From positions 1 to 18,828 of the forward strand of contig JACQOF010000080.1 in NCBI GenBank assembly GCA_016202645.1: a stretch of DNA of 18,828 nt, in the 5' to 3' direction. Below, one piece after another: positions 12,101-18,827 of this stretch. Under the pieces are notes generated by a model, which was given only the letters and a program-made list of their open reading frames with translations, made no database searches and was not told the origin of the DNA. The DNA comes from a bacterium. GTDB taxonomy: Bacteria; Lindowbacteria; 2-12-FULL-62-27. Both the position numbers and the translations under genes were made by a program. How positions within the stretch are numbered: position 1 is the stretch's first letter; the number at the start of each line of letters is the position of its first letter.

Positions 12101-15100
12101 TGATTCGGCGGGGACGCTGATCGACCCGCAGGGATCGGGCGCGGGCGTTTACGGCATCTACGCCGACACGCAGACGGGGCTGATCGTGCGGAACCTCCGC
12201 GTGCGGGACGCGTATCTGGGCGTCGCGTGGGTCAACGTCGATCTTGGCCGGATCGCTTCCTGCGACGTCGGAAGCGCCGGAGCGGCGGGGCTGTACATGG
12301 CCAATTCGGACACGAACACGGTGGCCGGCGTGGTTTCCAACAGCAACGGCAATTACGGCCTCAACATGCAGACCAGCAGCGGCAACACCGTCAGCGGCTT
12401 TTCCGCCGTCGGCAATTCGACCACGGGCGTCTACACCGTCGAGAGCTCCGGCAACATCTACACGTCGATCACCGCCGGCTCGACCACCGGCGACGGCGTG
12501 CAGTGGTCGGGCGGATCGAACAACAAGATCGACAATTCATCCTGCACGTCGAACACGGGCGACGGGATTGAACTGCAGGGCCACACGGGCGGCGTCATTT
12601 CGAACTGCGACTTCAACGGAAACGGGCTGACCGGCATCTTTTTGCTCAACAGCTCGAGCAACACCATCCGTGACAACCTTATCCGGAGCAACACCCTCGC
12701 CGGGATTGACCTCGGCGGCGGATCGGGATCGAGCAACAACGCCGTCTATCAAAACGACATCCGTGGCAACGATACGGGCGTGTGGATCGAACCGCTTTCG
12801 ACCGGCAACATCATTTCCAAAAACAATATCCAATCCAACGTCGTGAACAACATCTACAACCAGCTCGGCGCGGGAAACACGACCACGCGGAACTGGTTCG
12901 GCTCGGCCGACTCGGTGGCGATCAAAGCCAAGATCAGCGACACGGCGAATGCTTTTGTGCCTTGGCGGCTCGGGACGGTGGACACATCGGCCGGCGCGGA
13001 CACGGTGGCGCCGAAATCGCCGGACACCGTGGCGGCGATCGACACTTCAAACGGGCAGATCAAACTGGAGTGGAGCGCGGTGACAGCGAACGAGGACGGC
13101 GCGGCGGGAGCGATTGGTCTTGGCGGGTATCGAATTTACCGGAGCAAGATCAAGGATACGTCGTCGTGGATTCAAGTCGGGCAGGTGGGATCGGGCGCGA
13201 TCCAGTTCACCGACACCACCGTCACGGCCAACACCGGGTACTTCTACCGCGTGACGGCGTTTGACACCGCCTCGCCTTTCGCCAACGAGTCGTTCTTCTC
13301 GGATTCACAGCCGATCGATTCCGGATTCGCCTACGCCGGCCCGAACTGGTACGTGAACGACACGTACACGGCCGCGGACTCGTACACGTACGCGGGCGGG
13401 TCGGATACGGGCGGGGATGGGAGCGCGAGCAAGCCCTACCGGTCGCTTCCCCAAGTCATGCAGAAGGTGAAGGCCGGCGACACGATCTGGCTGGACGCGG
13501 GGCAGTACGGCTCGGACACGTGGGAGATGGTATCAGCGACGGAGACCGCGGCGGTGAATCTCGACACGGACAATCTAGCGCTGATCGGCAAGGACTCGGG
13601 CGCGACGGTGATTGATCCGGCCGGTGCGAAGACGCAGGCCGGGCTTTTCGGCATCTACGCCGACACGCAGACGGGACTTCTCGTCAAGAACATCGGGGTG
13701 ACGGGCGCGTATGAAGGCATCAAGTGGTTGAATGTGGACGCTTCGACCATTTCCGGAGACAGTGTTTCTTCGAACGGGGACGTCGGCATCTATCTACTGA
13801 ACGGATCCGACACGAACACGCTGAGCGGAAACGCGGCGATGTCGAATTCGCAAAATGGCATTTACCTGTTGTCGAGTTCGAACAACACAGTGAGCAACAA
13901 CACAGCCAGTTCGAATGTAAACTCCGGCATCTATCTGCAATCGAATTCAAGCAACACTATAAGCAACAACACAGCGAGCTCGAATGGGGATGGCTATATT
14001 GTGTGGTTGAGTTCGAGCAACACTCTGACGAACAACGCCAGTCAAAATAATTCGGGGAATGGCTACTGGCTGACCAGCAACAGTAACAGCAACACACTGA
14101 CAAACAACACCAGTCGCAATAATTTGTCGAGCGGATTCTCTGTGAATAATTCCAGCAACAATAAACTCATTCAGAACACATCGGACTCCAACGCCCTGTA
14201 TGCCTTTTATATCTCCGGAACCAGCTCCTCCGACACATTCGCCAAAAACGTCTTTGTGCCGTCGCCTTACGCGGCGTACAGGGATTCGGGGGTGTGGAAT
14301 CAGAGCTCCGTCATAACCAACAAATTCACATTCACCCGGAACTGGTGGGGCATGGCCGATTCGGTCACGATCGACAAGTTGATCTGGGGGCCGGGCGCCG
14401 ATTCCATTATTTACAGCCCGTGGCGGCTGGGGATCGTTGACACGGCCGCGGGGGCGGACACGGTGGCGCCGAAAGCGCCGGACACGGCAGTGGTTTTGGA
14501 CGCGGACACGAGCGTGATTCTGGAGTGGACCGCGGTGACGTCGTCGGAGGAAGGGAACGAGGCGTCGGGCGTAGCGCTGTCGGGGTATCGGGTGTATCGG
14601 AGCACGGTGAAGGACACTTCGTCGTGGATTCAGATCGGGCAGACGGGGTCGGGGGCGATCCGGTTTGAGGATACGTGGGTCACGCAGTTTTCGACGTATT
14701 ACTACCGCGTGACGGCTTTCGACACGGCGACGCCCTTTGAGAACCAGTCCTTCTTCTCCGACTCCCAGCCCTCGGCGTTCGTGGTCGACACATCCGGGCC
14801 GAACGTCTGGTACGTGAACGACACGTCTACCGCGGGAGACTCGTACACGACAGCGCACGGATACGACACGCAGAATGGTCTGACTCGCTCGACGCCGTTT
14901 CGCACGCTTGTGGTAGCGGCGCGGTACCTCACGCCCGGAGACACGATTCTGGCCGACGCGGGTCTCTACGACTCGTTCGTGACGGTGAACTCCACGGAGA
15001 CGGCAGGCGTCAATATCAACGCGGACTCGGTCTCTCTGATCGGCGTGGACTCGGCGGCGACGATCATCGATCCGCCGGGGGCGAATTCGCTGGCGAATCT

Positions 15101-18100
15101 GTACGGCGTTTACGCCGATACTCAAATGGGACTCACGATCAAAAACCTCGGTGTGACGGGGGCGAACGAGGGAATTTATTTCTACAACGTGGACAATTCG
15201 AGGATCGAAAGCGACAGCGTGAGTTCCTGCGGCGATATCGGCGTCTACCTCCGGGTCAATTCCGACACCAACACCGTCACCGGCAATGTGGTCAATTCAA
15301 ACGTCCTGTTCGGAATCTATCTCTCGGCGAGTTCCGGCAACACGGTGACGGCCAACACGGCCAATTCCAATCCGGAAGGCATCTACCTGACCGCCGCGTC
15401 GAACGGCAACACCTTTTCGAACAACACTCTGCAATCCAACGGCACCGACGGCATGTTTCTGGACGGCAGTTCCAACAACACGATCAGCGGCAACACGGTC
15501 AATTCGAACAATTACGGGATATATCTCATCACGAATTCCAACGGCAATACGCTGACCGGCAACGCCGTCACCTCCAGCACGATCCACGGCATCGCGCTGG
15601 ACGCGAGTTCCAACAACACGGTGACGAACAACCTCGTCAATTCGAACGCGCAGTACGGCATCCGTCTCCTGTCGGCCGACAACAGCCGCGTTTTCCAGAA
15701 CGACGTGAGGAACAACACCCTCTACCAGATCTACATCGACGGAACCTCGTCGTCCGACACGGTGCAGAAAAACAACATCGTGACATCGGGAACCAATCCC
15801 GACAGCGGCGTGTTCAACGGCGCGACGACCGCGACGAACAAGTTCACGCTCACACGCAACTATTGGAACTCGACGGACACCAGCCGGATCAAGCAGATGA
15901 TCTACCAGGCGTCGAACGGCGACTCGATCATCTGGCAGGCGTTCAGGCTCGGCGAGGTCGACACGTCGGCGGGCGCAGACACGATCGCGCCGAAAGCGCC
16001 GGATAGCGTGACGATCAGCGCGGCGACTGGCGGGGACACGAGCGTGGTGCTGACGTGGCTGGGGACGACGGCGGCGGAGGAGGGCACGGAAGCGTCGGGT
16101 GTGGCGCTCTCAGGGTATCGGGTATATCGAAGCCTGGTCAAGGACACGTCGTCGTGGATTCGGGTCGCGGCGCTTGGGAACGTGCAGGTGTTTCAGGATA
16201 CGGACGTCACGGCGAACACAACGTACTACTACCGTTTGACGGCGTTTGACACGAAGACGCCGTTTGAGAACGAGTCGTTCTTCTCGGACAGCCAGCCGTC
16301 GGACTCGGCCGTGCCATACGCGGGTCCGAACTGGTACGTAAACGACACGTATACGGCGGCCGACTCGTACACGTACGCGGGCGGGTCGGACACTTCGGGC
16401 GCGGACGGGTCGGCGAGCAAGCCGTACCGGTCGCTGGCGAAGGTGATGCAGAAAGTCAAAGCCGGCGACACGATCTGGCTGGACGCGGGGCAGTACGGGT
16501 CGGACACGTGGGAGATGATATCGTCGACGGAGACGGCGGCGGTGAATCTGGACACGGACAATCTGGCGCTGATCGGCGTCGACTCGGGCGCGACGGTGAT
16601 TGATCCGGCGGGGGCGAATACGCTGGTCGACCTCTACGGCATATACGCTGACACGCAGACGGGGCTGGTGATCAAGAACCTCGGCGTGACGGGGGTGTAC
16701 GACGGGATTCATTTCTACAACGTGGACAATTCGAGGGTCGAAGGCGACAGCACAAGTTCTTGTGGCAACGTCGGCATCTATCTGCGTGTAAATTCCGACA
16801 CCAACACGATCACCAACAACACGGTCAGGTCGAATACCAACTATGGCATCTATCTGGTTTCGAGTTCGGGCAACACGTTGACAGGCAACACAGCCAGTTC
16901 GAATTTGCAGGGCATCTATCTGGATGCAAGTTCGAACAACACCACGTTGACGGGCAACACGGCCAGTTCGAATACGAACTATGGCATCCATCTGTATTCC
17001 AATTCGAACAACACGCTGACGAGCAACATGGCCGGTTCGAATTCGCTCTACGGCATCCTTCTGAATTCTAGTTCGAACAACACGGTGACGAGCAACACGG
17101 CCAGTTCAAATTTGTTCTACGGCATATATCTGTCTTTCAGTTCGAACAACACGGTGGTTCAAAACGATGTCAGGAACAACACCCGATATCAGGTCTATAT
17201 CGATCAGGTTGCCTCCTCCGACACCGTCCAGAAGAACAACATCGTCCCGTCCGCGACGAACCCCGACAGCGGTGTCTATAACGGCTCGACCGAGGCGACC
17301 AACAAATTCACCTTCACCCGCAACTGGTGGAACTCGACCGACACGGGGCGGATCAAGAAGATGATCTATCAGGCGTCAAACGGCGATTCCGTGATCTGGC
17401 AGCCGTTCCGGCTGGGGCAGGTCGACACCGCCGCCGGCGCCGACACGACCGCGCCGAAAGCGCCGGATACGGTCGCGATCGCGGACGCAAGCAGCGACAC
17501 GTCGATCATTCTCGAGTGGACCGCGGTCACGGCTCTCGAAGAATCCAACGGCGGCGCGGTGGCGCTGACCGGGTATCGGGTGTACCGGAGCGCGGTTGCT
17601 GACACGTCGTCGTGGATCAAAATCGGGCAAGTGGGCGCGTCCACGATCCGGTTCCAGGATACGACTGCCGCGACGAGCACCCTCTACTATTACCGCGTGA
17701 CAGTATTTGACACGGCGACCCCGTTCGAGAACGAGTCGTTTTTCAGCGACAGCCAGCCATCGGATTCGATCATTTTCTACGCGGGGCCGAACTGGTACGT
17801 GAATGACACCTACACGGCGGCGGACTCGTACACGTACGCAGGCGGGTCGGACACGTCGTACGGAGATGGGTCGGCGAGCAAGCCGTACCGGTCGCTGGCC
17901 AAGGTCATGCCGAAGGTCAAATCCGGCGACACGATCTGGCTGGATGCGGGTACGTTCGGGTCGGACACGTGGGAGATGATCTCGGCGACGGAGACGGCGG
18001 CGGTCAACCTTGACACGGACAACCTCGCGCTGATCGGCGTCGATTCCGGCGCGACGGTGATTGATCCGGCGGGGGCGAAGACGCTCACGGGCCTCTACGG

Positions 18101-18827
18101 CATCTACGCCGACACCCAGACGGGGCTTCTCGTCAAGAATATCGGCGTGATGGGCGCGTACGAGGGGATCAAGTGGGTGAACGTGGATGTGTCGACGCTT
18201 TCCGGAGACAGCGTTTCTTCGAACGGGAACTACGGCATCTATCTCTTGAGCGGATCCGACACAAACACGCTGACGGACAACACCAGTCGAAATAATTCGG
18301 ACGCCGGATTCAGGCTGCTGAATTCCGGCAACGACACGCTGACGAACAACACCAGTCAATATAATTCAATGGATGGATTCTTTCTGGACAACTCCAATAA
18401 CAACACGCTGACGAACAATTCCAGTCAAAATAATACATGGTATGGATTCAGGCTGGCGACGGCCGGCAACAACACGCTGACGAACAACACCAGTCAGAAC
18501 AATTCAAACATCGGCTTCGGGCTGGTGAGTTCCAGCGACAACAACACGCTGACAAACAACACCAGTCAAAATAATTCGGCCGACGGCTTCCAACTGTCGA
18601 GTTCCGGCAACAACCGGCTGACGAACAACACCAGTCAAAATAATTCGAACGTCGGCTTCAATCTGGTGACGACCAGCAACACCAACACGCTGACAAACAA
18701 CACCAGTCGAAATAATTCGGATGCCGGCTTCTATCTGAGTGTTTCCAGCAACAACACGCTGACACAGAACACATCGGACTCCAACGCCAAATATGCTTTT
18801 CATATCTCCGGCGCCGGCTCCTCCGAC
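3..18827 (+). CDS. Giant modular beta-helix / FN3 repeat protein, partial at both ends
   Basis: One reading frame (codons starting at positions divisible by 3) stays open across the window, giving at least 6,275 residues, roughly 630 kDa, with no start or stop visible. The anchor motifs WYVNDT, YYYRVTAFDT and FFSDSQP recur in this same phase from end to end. The product alternates right-handed parallel beta-helices (NosD/PbH1 type, rungs of 22-24 residues with Asn ladders) with fibronectin III-like domains. It is rich in Asn, Thr, Ser, Gly and Asp, poor in Lys, and has about 14 Cys in total, a composition typical of secreted proteins. No transmembrane segment and no catalytic motif were seen. 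Known beta-helix/FN3 proteins are extracellular and often bind or degrade polysaccharides; here an adhesive or structural surface role is inferred, not shown. Signal peptide, anchor and secretion signal must lie outside the window. Confidence is high for coding and fold, low for function. Confidence 0.95.
150..1244 (+). repeat. Beta-helix module 1 (N-cap class A)
   Basis: Residues 50-414. It starts with WYVNDTWTASDSYTY and a cap ending in SPSRPLRTITYAL...GDTILADAG, the common opening of secreted beta-helices. A loop unique to this copy (EDGDSDGTPTT) precedes the IYATGRVGL rung. Rungs such as NTVTNNGADGV and NLITGNTVMGN follow. The C-cap is DWFGTADS (Trp codon at 1125), the short class also seen in modules 2 and 9. 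The N-cap class recurs in module 6. Confidence 0.85.
1245..1550 (+). other. FN3-like domain 1
   Basis: Residues 415-516. It opens with TAPEAPDTVAV and continues with SVILEWSAV (the conserved FN3 Trp), GYRVYRS, DTSSWIKVAQVGS, YYYRVTAFDT and FENESFFSDSQP, in the strand order expected for FN3. The variant ALEEANGGAVALSGY recurs in FN3 domain 8. Both copies are followed by the linker DSAVFTSR and a class B helix, which marks a duplicated block. Confidence 0.85.
1584..2591 (+). repeat. Beta-helix module 2 (N-cap class B)
   Basis: Residues 528-863. It starts WYVNDTSTASDSFTYAGG, with a GGEGTAAKPFKT cap and RVMQFVTAGDTVY, matched by module 9. The rungs are more irregular than elsewhere (NTYTGNQFYDNANTGFFL, NLVRGNEMKSNVVHGINL). 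The helix closes with NNISGNTVNNIYN and NWFGSADSVAIAAKISD (first Trp codon at 2481). This is the WFG-type cap, without the GRIKQMIYQ segment of the NWW-type caps. Confidence 0.85.
2592..2903 (+). other. FN3-like domain 2
   Basis: Residues 864-967. The canonical order is present: IAPDAPDTVAVIG, SVILEWSAVTANEE, GYRVYRSAVKDTSSW, AYYYRVTAFDT and YANESFFSDSQP. Compared with domain 1 it carries a two-residue longer first loop (GSPSDTS), shared with domain 8. Confidence 0.85.
2937..3980 (+). repeat. Beta-helix module 3 (N-cap class C)
   Basis: Residues 979-1326. It begins FYVNDTYTAADSFTYAGG; this is the only module whose opening Trp is Phe. The cap reads SASKPFRTIPRAM and GDTIWIDAGTYDS. Rungs are regular (NTVTGNTADTN, NMMSGNSVVSN, NFLTGNRAVSN). 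It carries the long C-cap: NPDSGV, NYWNSTDTGRIKQMIYQ (Trp codon at 3861) and LWQPFRLGEVDT. Confidence 0.87.
3981..4295 (+). other. FN3-like domain 3 (GGDTS subtype)
   Basis: Residues 1327-1431. It has the canonical ends (VAPKAPDSV and FENESFFSDSQP) but a distinct first half: DAATGGDTSIVVTWG, EEGTEASGVALSGY and GNVQVFQDTDV. FN3 domain 11 shares all of these, so the two form a subtype even though the helices that follow them belong to different classes (D and F). Confidence 0.85.
4332..5570 (+). repeat. Beta-helix module 4, divergent (N-cap class D)
   Basis: Residues about 1444-1856. WYVNDTSTSGDSFTT opens it, but the usual cap is replaced by APKRLLSEVVGSLTEGDTVYVDSGW, and the YADTQ rung by SASGRVGLALRDFAVRG. 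Rungs are longer and less regular than elsewhere (NRIENSEMTSNTGEGILL, NTISGCTSTLNSYGFRI, SILSDTLALNTIRGSKNNG). It has three cysteines, more than most modules, and none of the three C-cap types. It looks like a helix of different ancestry within the same chain. Confidence 0.8.
5571..5810 (+). other. Non-canonical cap/linker with acidic metal-loop-like motif
   Basis: This stretch takes the place of the NWW cap and VDTxAGADT linker of other modules. It contains YFDLLDDTGASGDPGIG and then, at 5703-5729, the loop DVDGDGVSD, whose Asp spacing (DxDxDGxxD) matches calcium-binding loops of EF-hand-like and thrombospondin type 3 repeats. VVYWIGAYRS and an Ala-rich spacer follow. Calcium binding is inferred from the motif alone. 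Confidence 0.55.
5811..6110 (+). other. Divergent Ig-like / FN3-like domain
   Basis: Residues about 1937-2036. It lies where a canonical FN3 domain is expected but does not share its motifs. Visible are RQPKITWTFSDGDGDTQTDF, FWVQISTSSTF, a PPANLAFGTYYARVRVNDG strand pair and a closing SSAEYWSGAFSSGPDSF. The Trp in the B strand and the YYARVRV strand resemble FN3/Ig sandwiches found between beta-helices and glycan-active domains in bacterial secreted proteins. The family is not certain. Confidence 0.65.
6150..7190 (+). repeat. Beta-helix module 5 (N-cap class E)
   Basis: Residues 2050-2396. WYVNDTSLTGDGLTTTTG opens an N-cap found once (DTWPGLDAAHPKRHIPSAM). After GDTVNVDAGLYDSFVTVN it joins the common pattern: IWADTQVGLLIKNLGVTGA and GIHFYNVDNSRIESDSVSSC. 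This rung set recurs in modules 8, 11 and 12. The C-cap is the long type: NPDSGVYNGST, NWWNSTDTGRIKQMIYQ (first Trp codon at 7068) and IWQPFRLGQVDT. Confidence 0.87.
7191..7490 (+). other. FN3-like domain 5 (one-residue-shorter loop)
   Basis: Residues 2397-2496. Canonical features are TAPKAPDTVAALDADTSVV, LEWTAVTANEE, GYRVYRSTIKDTSSW, TYYYRVTAFDT and ESFFSDSQP. The loop before NESFF reads DTATFTNES instead of DTATPFENES, a clean one-codon shortening. The linker EATPWTGP and a class A helix follow, as at the left edge of the window. Numbering follows the preceding helix. Confidence 0.87.
7518..8669 (+). repeat. Beta-helix module 6 (N-cap class A)
   Basis: Residues 2506-2889. WYVNDTWTASDSYTYAGG and GIGSPARPFRS match module 1, but the rest differs: AMQKVLAGDTVWIDSGVY, IYADTQIGLSIRNLRVTGA, and rungs such as NTVTGNTAKANRSNGYYL and NLVADNTARASTTYGIYL. 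The C-cap is a third type, NWWTTTDEVAILAKL (first Trp codon at 8550) with GPGRDSVVFSPYRLAVVDT, shared only with module 10. Confidence 0.85.
8670..8984 (+). other. FN3-like domain 6, divergent copy
   Basis: Residues 2890-2994. It is recognisable by TTAPGLPASVALD, ITVTWVIP, ARVYRLR, TYFYRLTSRDT and NESFFTDTKW, but nearly every conserved motif is altered: DTSSWIK is DTTHWAN and FFSDSQP is FFTDTKW. It has an extra stretch (VWTASAAATSWMDTT). This is the most divergent of the canonical FN3 copies, though it sits between ordinary helices. Confidence 0.8.
9018..10070 (+). repeat. Beta-helix module 7 (N-cap class F)
   Basis: Residues 3006-3356. It is the first of four class F modules: WYVNDTYTAADSYTYAGG, GSASKPYRSLAKVMQKVK, GDTIWLDAG and GSDTWEMISATETAAVNLD. 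The rungs GVKLVNVEQSAIQGD, NTVGWNSNIGIYVYS and NTLSNNTARSNTYGIRL follow, then the long C-cap with NWWNSTDTARIKQMIYQ. The following FN3 domain and class G helix are arranged as after module 10. Confidence 0.88.
10071..10376 (+). other. FN3-like domain 7 (TQF subtype)
   Basis: Residues 3357-3458. It has VAPKAPDTVAVLDADTSVV, LEWTAVTANEE, GYRVYRSQVKDTSSW, IGQTGSGAIRFEDT, TQFATYYYRVTAFDT and NEAFFSDSQP. The GQTGSGAIRFEDT and TQF segment and the linker SAFVVDTSGPNV are repeated in FN3 domain 10, and both precede class G helices. Confidence 0.87.
10413..11516 (+). repeat. Beta-helix module 8 (N-cap class G)
   Basis: Residues 3471-3838. WYVNDTSTAGDSYTTAHG and DTQNGLTRSTPFRTLVVAA form an N-cap identical in protein to that of module 11 over 39 codons. 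The GIHFYNVDNS rung and a regular rung array (10845-11250) follow. The C-cap is NWWNSTDTGRIKQMIYQ with WQPFRLGQVDTAAGADT; its DNA is identical to module 12 over 88 bases. Confidence 0.88.
10845..11250 (+). repeat. Tandem 66-72 base rung repeats of helix 8
   Basis: The Gly codons that open successive GIxL strands lie at 10845, 10917, 10986, 11055, 11124 and 11190, spacings of 72, 69, 69, 69 and 66 bases. Each unit encodes one helical turn of the form GIYLxSSSNNTVTNNTxSSN. The units are imperfect direct repeats in DNA and a plausible site of slippage or unequal exchange in frame. Confidence 0.85.
11517..11825 (+). other. FN3-like domain 8
   Basis: Residues 3839-3941. It opens TAPKAPDSVAVIGTPSDTS and contains SVILEWSAATALEEANGG, GYRVYRSTVKDTSSW, VAQVGSAQIRYQDTDV and YYYRVTAFDT. 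It ends FENESFFSDSQP after a DTAAFENES loop that lacks the Pro of other copies. It is closest to FN3 domain 1 in the middle and domain 2 in the first loop, which suggests a mosaic. The linker DSAVFTSR and a class B helix follow. Confidence 0.86.
11859..13004 (+). repeat. Beta-helix module 9 (N-cap class B)
   Basis: Residues 3953-4334. WYVNDTSTAGDSYTSAGG, GGEGTATKPFKTLPRVMQF and TAGDTVFIDSGVYDS pair it with module 2. IYADTQTGLIVRNLRVRDA is followed by irregular rungs with three cysteines (IASCDVGS, NSSCTSN, ISNCDFNGN). It ends GNDTGVWIEP, NNIQSNVVNNIYN and NWFGSADSVAIKAKISD, the same short WFG cap as module 2, so the resemblance covers both ends of the helix. Confidence 0.86.
13005..13313 (+). 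other. FN3-like domain 9
   Basis: Residues 4335-4437. It has VAPKSPDTVAAIDTSNGQIK, LEWSAVTANED, GYRIYRSKIKDTSSW, VGQVGSGAIQFTDTTV, GYFYRVTAFDT and FANESFFSDSQP. Distinctive features are the GAIGLGGY loop in place of VALSGY and a Phe within the usually invariant YYYR strand. Confidence 0.86.
13347..14462 (+). repeat. Beta-helix module 10 (N-cap class F)
   Basis: Residues 4449-4820. The N-cap is that of module 7 (TYTAADSYTYAGG, SASKPYRSLPQVMQKVK, GSDTWEMVSATETAAVNLD). The next rungs, GIKWLNVDASTISGDSVSSN, match module 13. Rung openings at 13785, 13857, 13926, 13992, 14061 and 14133 are 66-72 bases apart. The later rungs change flavour to NTLTNNASQNNS and NTLTNNTSRNN. The C-cap is NWWGMADSVTIDKL with GPGADSIIYSPWRLGIVDT, the type otherwise found only in module 6. 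Confidence 0.88.
14463..14771 (+). other. FN3-like domain 10 (TQF subtype)
   Basis: Residues 4821-4923. It has VAPKAPDTAVVLDADTSVI, LEWTAVTSSEEGNEASG, GYRVYRSTVKDTSSW, IGQTGSGAIRFEDT, TQFSTYYYRVTAFDT and NQSFFSDSQP. Its second half and linker match domain 7, but EEGNEASGVALSG in the first half resembles domains 3 and 11. A breakpoint inside the domain is therefore likely. Confidence 0.87.
14808..15983 (+). repeat. Beta-helix module 11 (N-cap class G)
   Basis: Residues 4936-5327. The N-cap is the same as that of module 8 in protein, but its DNA has many silent differences. The IYFYNVDNSRIESDSVSSCG rung set follows, with six or more regular rungs such as NTVTANTANSN, NTFSNNTLQSN, NTISGNTVNSN and NTVTNNLVNSN. 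The long C-cap is present with NYWNSTDTSRIKQMIYQ and IWQAFRLGEVDT; a Tyr replaces the first Trp, as in module 3. Confidence 0.88.
15984..16298 (+). other. FN3-like domain 11 (GGDTS subtype)
   Basis: Residues 5328-5432. It has IAPKAPDSVTISAATGGDTS, VVLTWLGTTAAEEGTEASG, GYRVYRSLVKDTSSW, GNVQVFQDTDV, NTTYYYRLTAFDT and FENESFFSDSQP. It is the partner of domain 3 over the whole length, although one precedes a class D helix and the other a class F helix. Confidence 0.87.
16332..17447 (+). repeat. Beta-helix module 12 (class F N-cap, class E/G rungs)
   Basis: Residues 5444-5815. The N-cap is class F through GSDTWEMISSTETAAVNLD. From about 16600 the sequence changes to the pattern of modules 5, 8 and 11: PAGANTLV, GIHFYNVDNSRVEGD and SSCGNVGIYLRVNSDTN. 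A long regular rung array follows, then the NWWNSTDTGRIKKMIYQ cap and IWQPFRLGQVDTAAGADT. The module reads as a chimera of two types. Confidence 0.88.
16773..17190 (+). repeat. Tandem 66-72 base rung repeats of helix 12
   Basis: The Gly codons opening each turn lie at 16773, 16845, 16911, 16983, 17052 and 17121, spacings of 72, 66, 72, 69 and 69 bases. Each unit encodes GIYLxSSSNNTLTGNTASSN or a close variant. The DNA between units is very similar (recurring stretches encoding SSNNT and TASSN), more so than in modules 1, 2, 4 or 9. Confidence 0.86.
17448..17759 (+). other. FN3-like domain 12
   Basis: Residues 5816-5919. It has TAPKAPDTVAIADASSDTS, IILEWTAVTALEESNGG, GYRVYRSAVADTSSW, IGQVGASTIRFQDTTA, LYYYRVTVFDT and FENESFFSDSQP. 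All canonical motifs are present. The first bases of the domain belong to the 88-base block identical with module 8. Confidence 0.87.

Noticed and set aside
18243-18790. Regularly spaced repeats that could suggest a CRISPR array
   Set aside because: The 69/72-base period is always a multiple of three, and the supposed spacers also encode the same rung pattern in frame. There is no palindromic repeat and no cas gene.
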